Shown piece after piece: positions 10,586-19,522 of a DNA stretch of 64,000 nt. The notes below the pieces were generated by a model. It was not told the origin of the DNA. It made no database searches and saw only the letters and a list, made by a program, of their open reading frames with translations. This DNA comes from Roseimicrobium sp. ORNL1 (GTDB lineage: Bacteria > Verrucomicrobiota > Verrucomicrobiia > Verrucomicrobiales > Verrucomicrobiaceae). Position 1 is the stretch's first letter, and each line of letters begins with the position of its first letter. The stretch covers positions 558,001-622,000 of the forward strand of contig NZ_CP049143.1 in the NCBI RefSeq assembly GCF_011044495.1, read 5' to 3'. The position numbers and the translations under genes were made by a program.

Positions 10586-12706
10586 TCAGGTAATGATGGC
10601 GCTAAGCGGCGCCCGCTCATAGCGCGCAGGCTTCATGGTGTAGCTCGCACGGCCCTTGCTCAGGCTGCGAATGGCATCCGCATACCCGAACAGTTCCGCG
10701 AGGGGCACCTCAGCACGCACGACGGTGACGCCGTTCTGGGCAGGCATGCCCAGACCCAGCACCTGACCGCGTCGACGACTGAGGTCACCAAGGATGTCTC
10801 CTTGGTGCGCTTCCGGCACGGTGCATTCCACCGCCATGAGCGGCTCCAACAGCACCGGACGTGCCGCACGCAACGCCTCGCGTGTGGCCTCAATGGCGGC
10901 CAGGCGGAAGGCCAGGTCGTTCGAGTCTTTCGCATGCGAGTGACCATCGAGGATGGTGACCAGCACGTCCACCACAGGGCTGTCACGCAGTACACCGGCT
11001 TCGAGTGCGGACTCAATGCCCGCATGCACCGGGCGCATGAACTGTGAGGGGATGGCGCCGCCTTGAACACGGTTCTCCACACGGTTGCCACTGCCCGCAG
11101 GCAGGGGCTCTACGCGCAAAGACACGCGGGCATAGCTGCCCTGTCCACCGTTCTGCTTTTTCAGAAGGTGGTCAGCCTCGGCACTGCGCTCGATGGTTTC
11201 ACGCCAGGCCACTTGCGGAGCGCCGGAGTTCAACTCCACGCGATGGTCGCGTGCCAGTTTGGTAAGCAGCACCTCAAGATGCAACTCACCCATGCCGGCC
11301 ATGATGGTCTGGCCGGTCTCGGCATCGGTGTAGGTGCGGAAAGTCGGGTCCTCCTCGGCAAGGCGTTGCAGTGCCACGCTCATGCGTTCGCGGTCAGCGC
11401 TGGTGCGCGGTTCCACAGCGAAGGAGACGACCGGTTGCGGGAACTGCGGGGGCTCCAGAGACACGATGGCATCGAGATCGGACAACGTGTCTCCGGTGAG
11501 GAAGCCACGCAGACCGACTACGGCGCAGATGTCACCCGCCTCAGCACGCGACAGCTCTTCGCGACGATCCGCCACGACACGAACCATGCGGCCGATGCGT
11601 TCGCGTTGACCTGTACGGGGATTGATCACCGTCATGCCGCGCTCCAGTACGCCACGATAGACGCGCACGTACACGAGACGTCCTGACTGGCCATCGTGCA
11701 CCAGCTTGAAGGCAAGCGCGGCCAGCGGCGCGTCCACACCGTTGTCCACGGAGATGGATTCACCTTCGTCATTGAGGGCTTCCGTTGTTCCGCGATCGAG
11801 TGGGGAGGGGAGAAAATCCACCACGGCATCCAACAGGGGCTCGATGCCGACATAGCGGTACGCGCTTCCGCCAATCACTGGCACGAACTTGCCGGCGAGG
11901 GTCTGGCGTCGCACCGCAGCTCGAAGCACCTCGTCGGGCACGGTCTGATCACTCAGCCACAGCTCCGCCACCACATCGTCGAGCTCCGCGATGCGATTCA
12001 CGAGTTCTGAGCGCAGTGCGGCAGCAGGGCCATCATCATCGGATGGTCCTTCCTCCACCGTGCAGCTCTGCTGGGATTCCCTGGAGAAGATGTAGCGACG
12101 CTGGCTGATGACATCGACCTGACCACGCAGCTCGTCTTCCGCACCGATGGGTGCGAGTACGGGCCACGCATTCGTGCCGAGTTGGGTTTGCAGTTGCTTC
12201 ACCACGCGCATGAAGTCCGCGCCAGTGCGGTCCATCTTGTTGACGAACGCAAGGCGTGGCACGCCATAGCGGTCGGCCTGGCGCCACACAGTCTCAGACT
12301 GTGGCTGCACGCCATCCACGCCGCTGAAGACAGCGATGGCGCCATCCAGCACGCGCATGGAGCGCTCCACCTCGGCCGTGAAATCCACGTGGCCGGGTGT
12401 GTCGATGATGTTGAGGGCATGACGCTGCCCCGCGAAGAGCTTGGCGACGCCAGTCTCTTCACGTGGTGTCCACGCACACGGAATCGCCGCCGCCGAAATG
12501 GTAATGCCTTTGGCACGTTCCAGCGGATCGAAGTCAGTGGTGGTGTTGCCCTCATGCACGTCTCCCGCGTGGTGGATCGCGCCGGACGCGAGCAGGATGC
12601 GCTCGGTAAGCGTGGTCTTGCCCGCATCGATGTGGGCGGCAATGCCGATGTTGCGGATGCGTTCACGCTGGGTCGCAGGGGTGGTGTTTGTCGTTGTCGT
12701 TCTCAT
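10586..12706 (-). CDS. fusA: Translation elongation factor G
   Basis: This is the ribosomal translocase GTPase, 706 residues long, as usual for EF-G. G1 is AHIDAGKTT (residues 24-32), and the other GTPase motifs DTPGH and NKMD follow in order. Domains II to V are all present, ending in the usual basic tail. An insertion of about 14 residues lies between the switch II-side strand and DTPGH (around TPREETGVAKLFAGQ), in the place where proteobacterial EF-G also carries extra residues. The gene stands alone: rpsL, rpsG and tuf are not next to it, and the only tuf in the window is 48 kb away. It may be the housekeeping factor or a second EF-G; no rescue-type signature was recognised. Confidence 0.95.
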   Translation of the reverse strand: MRTTTTNTTPATQRERIRNIGIAAHIDAGKTTLTERILLASGAIHHAGDVHEGNTTTDFDPLERAKGITISAAAIPCAWTPREETGVAKLFAGQRHALNIIDTPGHVDFTAEVERSMRVLDGAIAVFSGVDGVQPQSETVWRQADRYGVPRLAFVNKMDRTGADFMRVVKQLQTQLGTNAWPVLAPIGAEDELRGQVDVISQRRYIFSRESQQSCTVEEGPSDDDGPAAALRSELVNRIAELDDVVAELWLSDQTVPDEVLRAAVRRQTLAGKFVPVIGGSAYRYVGIEPLLDAVVDFLPSPLDRGTTEALNDEGESISVDNGVDAPLAALAFKLVHDGQSGRLVYVRVYRGVLERGMTVINPRTGQRERIGRMVRVVADRREELSRAEAGDICAVVGLRGFLTGDTLSDLDAIVSLEPPQFPQPVVSFAVEPRTSADRERMSVALQRLAEEDPTFRTYTDAETGQTIMAGMGELHLEVLLTKLARDHRVELNSGAPQVAWRETIERSAEADHLLKKQNGGQGSYARVSLRVEPLPAGSGNRVENRVQGGAIPSQFMRPVHAGIESALEAGVLRDSPVVDVLVTILDGHSHAKDSNDLAFRLAAIEATREALRAARPVLLEPLMAVECTVPEAHQGDILGDLSRRRGQVLGLGMPAQNGVTVVRAEVPLAELFGYADAIRSLSKGRASYTMKPARYERAPLSAIIT

Positions 12707-12794
12707 AGCAATGCTCTGTTTCTTGTTCTGGGTCCTGCCACGTGTGCGTCCTCACGTTGGCGGTGGTCTTCGGCACATCCCCGGAACGCAAAAA

Positions 12795-12819
12795 AGCCCT
12801 GGAGAAGGTCTCCAGGGCT
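12795..12819 (-). terminator. Intrinsic terminator with no clear gene before it
   Basis: A perfect 11-bp stem (12795-12805 with 12809-12819) and a 3-base loop are followed on the minus strand by six T residues. The nearest minus-strand coding sequence upstream ends at 13083, about 260 bases away, which is unusually far. The intervening stretch may be a long 3' UTR or a small RNA. Confidence 0.85.
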
Positions 12820-13082
12820 CTCGGGGAAAGTGGCAGTGAATCAGGCGGCCGGGTTGCGGCACATCAAGTCATGTCTTTTCACGGGACATGACGAAGCCCC
12901 ATCAAAGGGCCTCGGCCTGACTGCACGCAAAAGCATCCCTGCCCTGGCGACAGCCAGAGTGGTGAATGCAGTTACGTGCAACGGGGAACATATGGTGAAA
13001 AGAAGATGCGGGTATTCCCGCAAAAGTCAATTACGTGCGTCGGGCGAGCTGGGATGAGGTGTCGGGTTTTCAGGTGGCCTCC
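12820..13082 (-). other. Structured non-coding stretch, possible small RNA or 3' UTR
   Basis: No convincing protein is encoded here. The stretch contains a perfect 8-bp inverted repeat (GTCATGTC with GACATGAC, 12868-12892) and a 6-bp hairpin (TGCGGG/CCCGCA, about 13007-13022). It ends on the minus strand in the strong terminator at 12795-12819. A TTGACT box lies just before the second hairpin on the minus strand. Together these could mark an independently transcribed small RNA of about 200 nt, but this is inference. A 60-codon frame inside it starts with TTG and looks like chance. Confidence 0.35.
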
Positions 13083-13792
13083 TCAGCTCTGAACAACCGA
13101 CGCCACTACCACGTCAGAAGGAATCTGCGGCTGACCGTGCACCATGTTCTGCAGCCGCTCATACTTGCTGCCGGTCGGCTCCAAAGTGATGACATCAATG
13201 GCATGCGTCACGCCAGCTCGGGTGCGGATGAAGTTCTTCGGCACGGCGTCGCTGGCAGCGAGGTCCCGTGTCTTGTGCAGGTAGGCGCCGTCGTACGCCT
13301 TGTGAAAGCCCTTGGCACGCATGTAGACGTCGATTTCGTCCTGCGTGGGGTGAGGTCGCTCATGGTCGGCGTCGTACCATGGCTGGGTGATGACCAAGCG
13401 CTCAGCCTGTTCTCCCGCTAACGTCACGAGGCCCTCCACGAAGAAGGCTTCCTCAAAGAGTTCGTTGCACCAGACGAGGCGCTGCAGGTATTTTTCAAGA
13501 CCACCCTCCCAGCCATATTCTCCGGGACCAGTGAGCTTGATGGCCAGATTGGAGTCGATATCAAAGCGGACATCATGCTCTGCCCCATGAAGACGGGGCA
13601 GTTCCAGCAGGCCTAGCTCGAGGGTTTCTGCATGGAGGCACGGTAGGCCACGGCGGCCGCGATGGGATCCGGTGCCGTTGGCTGACCGTGCTGCACCGCG
13701 AGAGCCGCGAGCTTCTGTTCCTTGGGCACTTGCACGGACGCACGCCAGCGCGCGTCCAGGCTCACGATCTTGATCACGGGAGGAGTCTTCAT
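13083..13792 (-). pseudogene. Frame-disrupted gene for a Kinase-PolyVal-like protein
   Basis: Two frames together read as one protein. The first runs from the ATG at 13792 for 59 codons (MKTPPVIKIVSLDARWRASV... to ...AYRASMQKP) and hits a stop at 13613-13615. The rest continues, in the frame one base back, from about 13620 to 13083. The C-terminal part has EHDVRFD, KLTGPGEYGW, YLQRLVWCNELF, ITQPWY, PTQDEIDVYM and ASDAVPKNFI followed by AIDVITLEP. This is the order of motifs in the serine/threonine/tyrosine kinase-like domain of polyvalent proteins. Adding one base near CCC at about 13620-13625 restores a single frame. It is therefore a recent frameshift or a sequencing error; the slippery-site geometry does not fit programmed -1 shifting. 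The family call is by pattern only. Confidence 0.6.
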
Positions 13793-14114
13793 GGAGGGAG
13801 GCAGGGGAGATCAACTCGTCAGGACGATCCGGAGAGCAGAATCGGACGCAGGCGGGACGGGGGTGTTGCTGTGGAGACAGATTTGCTGCTTCACTGACTG
13901 GGGCGCAGCATGCGTCACGCCTTTCGGCTGGTTCTTGTGAAGCATCCTTCTCGCGCCGCTTGGTGAGGCGCTGCCAGAGAGATTGAAGGATACGCTTCAT
14001 CGCAAAGCACCGTCACATAACGACGATGGCGGGAGACAGGCACATGATAGCGCCTTGTCTCCCGCATGCAATGGGATCACCTCCTTTCCGAAATCTGGTC
14101 TGCTCTCAGCTAGC

Positions 14115-14792
14115 TCACGCGCCCAGGTGCAGGTACTCGCGCAACGTGTAGTTCATGGCGCGGCGCACGGGTGGGAAGGCCTCGGAGAGCTTCATGAGCA
14201 CGTCATGCAGCGCGAACTCTGAGGCCAGGATGTGGCGTCCCGCGGCGGAGAGGTGGTTCATCACCACGCCGTCGTAGAATTTCACATCCGGAGCGCCCTT
14301 TCTCTCCGCACGATGGTGCAGGAAGGAGGGGTAAAGGCAGGTGAGCACCAGGAACTGGTTTGCACATTGCACATGAATGAAGAAGCGCTCGTGGCTTCCT
14401 GCACTCTCCAGAGCCTGGAGATAGTCCACGCTGTACAGGCTGGCCTTCTCCTGCTCGCGGTCGGCGGCCGGATTCGTGGGTACGCCGAAGTCCGCGCAGA
14501 CCACGGCCATGTAGTCCGCCACCTCGAGATCCTGCACGCCAATGCGTTTCAGTGTCTGTCGCACCACCACGAAAAAGAAGAGCTCGGGAGAGACCAGCGC
14601 CGCTCGCTGGCTCATGAGCAGTGCCTCGAACAATCGCGGTTCGTCCGCGATGGATCGCACCGCGTCCGGGTCGTCGCCAAGCTTGGCGAGGCTTTCACGA
14701 TTGCGCTCGGAGAGCGCGAGAATATCGCCGATAAACTGCCAGTCGGCAGGAGTGAAGCGATACCAGCAGCCGGGTTGAGGGACTCGCATCAT
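14115..14792 (-). CDS. Conserved-looking hypothetical protein
   Basis: This is a 225-residue, mostly helical soluble protein with no signal peptide or membrane segment. The coding character is good, with a sensible amino-acid mix and two adjacent ATG codons at the start. No catalytic motif or known domain was recognised; phrases such as [13 protein letters not shown] and [12 protein letters not shown] suggest a buried hydrophobic core. The gene sits between the disrupted kinase-like gene (same strand) and the SEC-C protein (opposite strand). Function unknown. Confidence 0.6.
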   Translation of the reverse strand: MMRVPQPGCWYRFTPADWQFIGDILALSERNRESLAKLGDDPDAVRSIADEPRLFEALLMSQRAALVSPELFFFVVVRQTLKRIGVQDLEVADYMAVVCADFGVPTNPAADREQEKASLYSVDYLQALESAGSHERFFIHVQCANQFLVLTCLYPSFLHHRAERKGAPDVKFYDGVVMNHLSAAGRHILASEFALHDVLMKLSEAFPPVRRAMNYTLREYLHLGA

Positions 14793-14996
14793 AGGGATGA
14801 AACGATCTCTAGCATTGGGTATGCCAGATGGTTTTACAGGATTCGACGTTGGATGGGAAGTCTTTGTTCGAAGTCCTGTGAATATCTTTCCAGCACCCTT
14901 ATTCGAGATAGATTCTTCGACCCGGCACGGGGTTTGTCTGCCTCCATTTGTTCGTCCTGCTTGCGCACAGGTGCGTGGGGTCTACGATGCCCCAGC

Positions 14997-16010
14997 ATGA
15001 GTTCAGAAATCGAGAAGCCCCCGCAGACCACCGGCTCACAGTTGCAGCCTTTGAGCACCACCCTCCAGGCAAGCCTGGATGCGCTGCGTGCCTGGAGTGA
15101 GGGTGAATTGCCCAAGGAAGCCTTTGCCGCCTGTGCCAGTGCATGGCCCGAGGTACGCGAATACTTCCTGGAAGAATGGCGGTTGGAGCTTTCGAATCCA
15201 GACCGGGGGGTCATTACTGGTGCGATTCCTGTGGTCGGACTTCATCTTGCCGCGGCGAATTCAGACGTTGCGTTTGTGGATGTTCTGCTTCTGGGCATGC
15301 ACCTGGAGACGATGGACCAGGATGTGTTGTTTGGGGAATTGCTCTTTGATTTCGGACCAGCGCTCATGGCCATGATGGCCCGCAACAGTCCGGATGCGAT
15401 TGCCAAGCTGGAGAAGGCCTCCATGCCTACTCCCGAAGTAGAACCGGAATGCAACGCTCTCCCGCTGGATGCACTTGCCCTTCTTGTGGATAAGGGCTCG
15501 TATGAACGAGCGCGGCTGGATGACCTGATTCGCAGCATCGACGTTGCGCTACGAGATGAGCAATTCTTGCCTCAGCTGACCGTGCGCCGCGAATGGATCG
15601 CTACCGTACTGGCCAATTGTGGACCCGGCGATCTCATTGAATTGCTGAGAGGTTGGTTTGCTGAGATGCCCGAATCCGAGGCGCCTTTCGTAAGAATGAT
15701 CTCCTTGGAGGATATTGAAGAGTCCGCCAGCGAAGAACGCGAGGAGCGCGTCAGGATGTGGTACAATTTGCAGACATGGGATGATGTAGAGAAAGACGCC
15801 TACGAATCCCTGCGCTGGATGATGGAGGAGTCGGAGGGCGAGTTTGAGGAGGACTTCGTCGACGAACCCATGCTCGCCGCGGATCCGATTTTAGGAGACG
15901 ATGACGGGCCCACCATGCCCTTGGTGCGGATTGAGCCGAAAGTCGGCCGCAATGATCCCTGCCCCTGCGGCTCGGGAAAGAAGTACAAGAAGTGCTGCGG
16001 AGCGAACTGA
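14997..16010 (+). CDS. SEC-C motif protein, DUF1186-like
   Basis: This is a 337-residue acidic protein ending in a SEC-C zinc-binding motif ([15 protein letters not shown] at about residues 321-335), like the C-terminal tail of SecA. The N-terminal two thirds are helical, in the manner of DUF1186 repeat-like proteins, which often carry this tail. The ATG at 14997 was chosen because the much longer open frame upstream overlaps the opposite-strand gene and reads as low-quality sequence. The tail probably binds zinc and may mediate contact with a partner protein or nucleic acid. No specific function can be assigned. Confidence 0.8.
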   Translation: MSSEIEKPPQTTGSQLQPLSTTLQASLDALRAWSEGELPKEAFAACASAWPEVREYFLEEWRLELSNPDRGVITGAIPVVGLHLAAANSDVAFVDVLLLGMHLETMDQDVLFGELLFDFGPALMAMMARNSPDAIAKLEKASMPTPEVEPECNALPLDALALLVDKGSYERARLDDLIRSIDVALRDEQFLPQLTVRREWIATVLANCGPGDLIELLRGWFAEMPESEAPFVRMISLEDIEESASEEREERVRMWYNLQTWDDVEKDAYESLRWMMEESEGEFEEDFVDEPMLAADPILGDDDGPTMPLVRIEPKVGRNDPCPCGSGKKYKKCCGAN

Positions 16011-16106
16011 GCTCCTGGCTTCCATCTTCCAGGCTGCCCTACGATTTCTGTCCAGATTTCAGGGAAGAAGCAGTCTGCTTCGCCTGTTGATCACCATTCT
16101 CCCGCC

Positions 16107-17372
16107 ATGTCCTCCTCGCTGTTCATTCCACTTCGTCCGTTCCTTGCCGTCCTCTCTTCCGTCGCCTTGTGCATCGCTCCGGTGATAGCGGCGGCGGACA
16201 ATTATTTCCCCCCGCCGGACAGTGAAGGCGGATGGCGCACGCCCAAGGATGCGAAGGAAGCCCGCGACCTGGCGGGCGTCGATCTCTCCAAGCTCGAACC
16301 CGCCTATGAAGTGACGCAGCGCTCTACTGCACACGGCGGCCTGCTCGTGGTGCACAAGGGTTATCTCTGCTTTGAGCGCTATTTCGGACGCGCCAGCCGC
16401 AATGCGAATCCGGACATGGCCTCCACCGGCAAGGCCTTTACCAGCATCGCCTGCGGGATCATGCTGGAGGAGTTCAAGGACAAGATTCCGGATGGGCTGG
16501 ACACGAAGGTCTTCACGGAAAAGTACCTGCCGGAGGCCTTTCCCCTCAATGACCCACGCAAGGCTGACATCACGCTTGGCCAACTCCTGTGCATGACCGG
16601 TGGCTACTGGGGAGAGGGACAAGCGCCCACGGGTTACAAGAAAGGTGTTGCAAAGCCTGAGCCTCTGAAGCCGGTGAAGGGACAGGACATCCGCGACCTG
16701 GACAAGTCCTCGCTCAATGTCCCTCTGTGGTGTGACCCCGGCGCGAGCTATTCCTATTCCTCGCCCTCACCTCACATCGCCAGCATCGTGCTGCGCCATG
16801 TGACCGGCATGGAGCTTCCCGACTATTTGCAAGCCAAGCTGGGCAAACCGCAAGGCTGGGGCCCGTGGGGCTATTGCCTGCATCGCGGTGACTTCCTCAT
16901 GCCCCATGCCAATGGCGCTGGCAGCACCGCGCTGCATGCCACGGATGCCGTGCGCTTCGGCTACTGCCTTGCCCAAGGCGGCAAGTGGAAAGGTGAGCAG
17001 CTCGTGCCGGCGGACTACATCAAGAAGTGCCAGACTTGGAGCCCGTACAATCCGCACACGCCTTTCAGCCTCCAGTGGGAGCACAATGCGGATGGCCACG
17101 TGGCTGGCGCGCCGAAGGATGCCTTCTGGAAATCCGGCGCGGGTGGCTTCTGCCTTTTTGTAGTGCCGTCACTCGACCTGGTCATCTACAAGCTGGGTGG
17201 CAAGGATGGCCAGTACGACCCCGCCCTCACTGGCTTGCCCCAGCCTCCGCTCAACCTCGACCGCGACAACTGGCAACCCATCCCCGCCACCGGATTCCAT
17301 GAAGGAACCCTCGGCGGGCAGGCCCTATGGCGTGTGTTGGAGATGGTGTGTGCGGCGGTGCGCATCGACTAG
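16107..17372 (+). CDS. Secreted serine hydrolase, beta-lactamase family
   Basis: This 421-residue protein has a signal peptide (hydrophobic residues 10-28, cleaved near AAADN). It carries the SxxK motif S106-T-G-K109 of the beta-lactamase/penicillin-binding-protein-like superfamily. The second motif is probably the tyrosine in SYSYSS (215-218). The third, GAGGF near the C-terminus, stands where KTG or HxG would be. The central part contains many tryptophans and glycines. It is related at superfamily level to the protein at 789-2042 but clearly differs in motifs. The substrate is unknown. It is convergent with the HD-Pnk gene, 18 bases between stops. Confidence 0.82.
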   Translation: MSSSLFIPLRPFLAVLSSVALCIAPVIAAADNYFPPPDSEGGWRTPKDAKEARDLAGVDLSKLEPAYEVTQRSTAHGGLLVVHKGYLCFERYFGRASRNANPDMASTGKAFTSIACGIMLEEFKDKIPDGLDTKVFTEKYLPEAFPLNDPRKADITLGQLLCMTGGYWGEGQAPTGYKKGVAKPEPLKPVKGQDIRDLDKSSLNVPLWCDPGASYSYSSPSPHIASIVLRHVTGMELPDYLQAKLGKPQGWGPWGYCLHRGDFLMPHANGAGSTALHATDAVRFGYCLAQGGKWKGEQLVPADYIKKCQTWSPYNPHTPFSLQWEHNADGHVAGAPKDAFWKSGAGGFCLFVVPSLDLVIYKLGGKDGQYDPALTGLPQPPLNLDRDNWQPIPATGFHEGTLGGQALWRVLEMVCAAVRID

Positions 17373-17390
17373 GCCGCAGCTCCTGTGTAT

Positions 17391-18509
17391 CTAGTCGCCC
17401 TCCTCGAAGGTGATGCCGTGGCATTCGGTGATGTCCGGCACCTCCATCTTCGCGGCCAGCTTGTGAATCACGCTTGAAGGCACCGGGTCTGGCCGCTTGG
17501 CATTCTGTCGCAAGACGGTGGCGAGCGGCGGCTCGATGTGGACAAGCTCGATGCGCGCGCTGTAGTCAGCGAACAGATCGATCCAGCGCTTTCGCAGGCT
17601 CATGGTGACATTGGTCGCGTTGAAGGCGAAGTCCTCGCCCGCGCGCAGGTGCTGGCGGCAGCGTTCGCGGGCTTCCTGGATCACCGTTCCCTGATTGTCC
17701 GTGGCATCGACATCCAGGTCTTCGCGAATGGCATCGAGAGAGACCACGGGAAGACGCGGTTGATGTTTTGCCAGCCATGTATCTTTCCCTGCGCCGGGCA
17801 GGCCACACATCATCGTGACCGTGCAGCGGTATTGCTCATGCGGTGTGTAGTGGAGATTGCCTTCCGCCTGGCGGTAGAAGAGAAACCGCGCCTGATCATT
17901 GGCGAAGAAGTAGGGCACATTCAGACAATGGTGTTCCCTGGCCAGGTCCTGCCATAGGTGCAGGGTTTCCTCCGGGCGGCTCATCTCACGCGTATCGCGT
18001 CCTCGGGTATCCGCCAGGGCGAAGAGGTACAGCAGACGGTTTTGCAGCAGCCAGGAGAGGCGAATCACCTCGTGCTCGGGCGCGGATCGCTCCAGCAGAT
18101 ACGGAGGCCTGCCGTGGTAGCGGACGAGGTGGACAATCTCCTCCCGCAGGGGAAGGGGACAGCCAAGCTCACGCAAGACCTGCCGCGCCAGCGCCGCTCC
18201 TACGATGGAGTGCCTCGGAGAGCGCAGCCGGCCTGACTCTGGATCTCGTGCCGTGGTAGCGGGTTTCCCCGCATCATGCAGGAGCGCGGTGAAGAGAAGC
18301 TTGAGCTGCTCGATGCGGCCGAGACTTGCGTAGTCGTCCAGCAACTCCACCTGATGCCACACCATGGTGGTGTGTGTCCACACATCCCCCTCGGCGTGCC
18401 ATTCCGCATCCTGCTGGCATTCACGCATGGCTCCTGCCCACGAGGTCTGCCCGGCCCAGGCCAGCAGCTCGGCATTGGTTGATTTCAAGATGTCCTGCCA
18501 GTTCCTCAT
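17391..18509 (-). CDS. HD-Pnk type end-healing enzyme (HD phosphoesterase plus 5'-OH polynucleotide kinase)
   Basis: This 372-residue protein has two catalytic modules. Residues 1-200 form an HD phosphohydrolase domain with H46, the H78-D79 pair (LLHDAGK) and further histidines at H100 and H132. Residues 230-372 form a P-loop kinase with GLPGAGKDT (236-244), a SLDAIRED segment with D259, and arginine-rich lid sequence. This architecture matches the Runella HD-Pnk enzyme studied by Shuman and colleagues, in which the HD part removes 2',3'-phosphate groups and the kinase part phosphorylates 5'-OH ends. The gene starts 14 bases after the RNA ligase stop codon, so healing and sealing activities are made from one transcript. 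Substrates here are inferred, not shown. Confidence 0.88.
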   Translation of the reverse strand: MRNWQDILKSTNAELLAWAGQTSWAGAMRECQQDAEWHAEGDVWTHTTMVWHQVELLDDYASLGRIEQLKLLFTALLHDAGKPATTARDPESGRLRSPRHSIVGAALARQVLRELGCPLPLREEIVHLVRYHGRPPYLLERSAPEHEVIRLSWLLQNRLLYLFALADTRGRDTREMSRPEETLHLWQDLAREHHCLNVPYFFANDQARFLFYRQAEGNLHYTPHEQYRCTVTMMCGLPGAGKDTWLAKHQPRLPVVSLDAIREDLDVDATDNQGTVIQEARERCRQHLRAGEDFAFNATNVTMSLRKRWIDLFADYSARIELVHIEPPLATVLRQNAKRPDPVPSSVIHKLAAKMEVPDITECHGITFEEGD

Positions 18510-18523
18510 GATGTGATGGTGTA

Positions 18524-19267
18524 TCAGCTCCAGATATCCGAGCCTGGCGCGAGTTCATTCGGCACCATCTGCTGGTGCTGCCAGTGGGTGCTCTCCTTGA
18601 TCTTTTCCACAAATTCCGGACGCACGATCTTGGCGCGTCCCGTGACGACGCCATCCGCTTCGGTGCGCAGGTAGAGACCCTCCATGCGGCTGTCTGTGCC
18701 GCCACCGTCGCCAGGATGTACGAACTCGGCATCGTAGGCAGAGGTGCCAATCAGCGCCTGCAGTTGCTTCTCCGTCGCAGGTCCCTGATGCACCACCGGC
18801 ACGGTGTGGATCCCGGTGCCCTCCAGCATGGCCAGCCGCTGTTCCAGCGAGAGGAATACCTCAGCCTCCTTGTCATAGATGTCGAACTCGAAGAAGTAGT
18901 GCGGCAGCGCGTGGTAGTGCACGCTGTGCCGGGCATAAAGCCACTCACCGAAAAGGATGAATCGGTCCTGCAGCAGATCCTCCAGCAGGGGTTGCTTCAC
19001 AGCAGTCCATTGCTTGAAGAGGTCATACTGCGGATGCATACCCTCCGTGACCTCGTGGCCGCGACATTGCAGGAAGAGACGGCCACTGGTCAGGAAGTGG
19101 ATGCCCACATTTGTACCATCGAGCTTTTCCTCCACGATGAGCGAAGCGTCCTTCACGAACGTAGCAGATTCCTTGGGGCCCAGATGACGATCGTCGTCCG
19201 TCCCCTTCGAGCCGAAGAGATGCGGGGTGCGTGGATACTTGGTGAAATGGTCACGGGAAGCGCCCAT
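18524..19267 (-). CDS. RNA ligase family protein (nucleotidyltransferase)
   Basis: This 247-residue ATP-dependent ligase carries the covalent nucleotidyltransferase motifs in order. Motif I is K48-L-D-G51 ([10 protein letters not shown]), motif [14 protein letters not shown] with E108, motif IIIa FEFDIYD (126-132), motif IV MEGLYLR with E196, and motif V RAKIVR (211-216). The lysine would be adenylylated. The small size fits RNA ligases rather than replicative DNA ligases. The ATG at 19267 is preferred over a TTG 9 bases upstream. It is the first gene of a two-gene unit with HD-Pnk, which would supply the 3'-OH and 5'-phosphate ends this enzyme needs. The natural substrate, possibly cleaved tRNA, cannot be read from sequence. 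Confidence 0.87.
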   Translation of the reverse strand: MGASRDHFTKYPRTPHLFGSKGTDDDRHLGPKESATFVKDASLIVEEKLDGTNVGIHFLTSGRLFLQCRGHEVTEGMHPQYDLFKQWTAVKQPLLEDLLQDRFILFGEWLYARHSVHYHALPHYFFEFDIYDKEAEVFLSLEQRLAMLEGTGIHTVPVVHQGPATEKQLQALIGTSAYDAEFVHPGDGGGTDSRMEGLYLRTEADGVVTGRAKIVRPEFVEKIKESTHWQHQQMVPNELAPGSDIWS

Positions 19268-19522
19268 GGCGTGCAAAGGGTTGGGGGATTTCGGAATGGA
19301 TGTGTAATCCAGCCGGAATGTGAAACAGGTGCAGCCTGCTTGAAGATTTGTGCAGGCGGTGAAAGCGGCTTTCTCTGAAGCGCGCGACTAGGACAGTTAC
19401 CTGTTCATGATAGGGACAAGTATGCCACAGAAGTTTTGTCACGCAAGCGTGTCGTTCGGCGATGCAGGTTGATAGCGAAGTCCTGCTCCGGCAGAATAGA
19501 ATTGCTCCATCCCGTATATCCC

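Noticed and set aside
12841-13023. A 60-codon frame on the minus strand before the terminator
   Set aside because: It starts with TTG, lacks a ribosome site and reads as random sequence; the hairpins suggest RNA instead.
13613-13640. Programmed -1 frameshifting in the kinase-like gene
   Set aside because: The A AAC CCT sequence is present but not in the reading phase needed for a slippery heptamer, so mutation or sequencing error is more likely.
13793-14000. Extension of the 13083 frame up to an ATG at 14000
   Set aside because: The middle of this 305-codon frame is an out-of-frame reading of the MKTPPV start region. Only the ends look coding, so the long single ORF is an artefact of the frameshift.
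14232-14996. A long in-frame extension upstream of the SEC-C protein
   Set aside because: It runs opposite to the 225-residue hypothetical gene and has low coding quality; the ATG at 14997 starts the credible protein.
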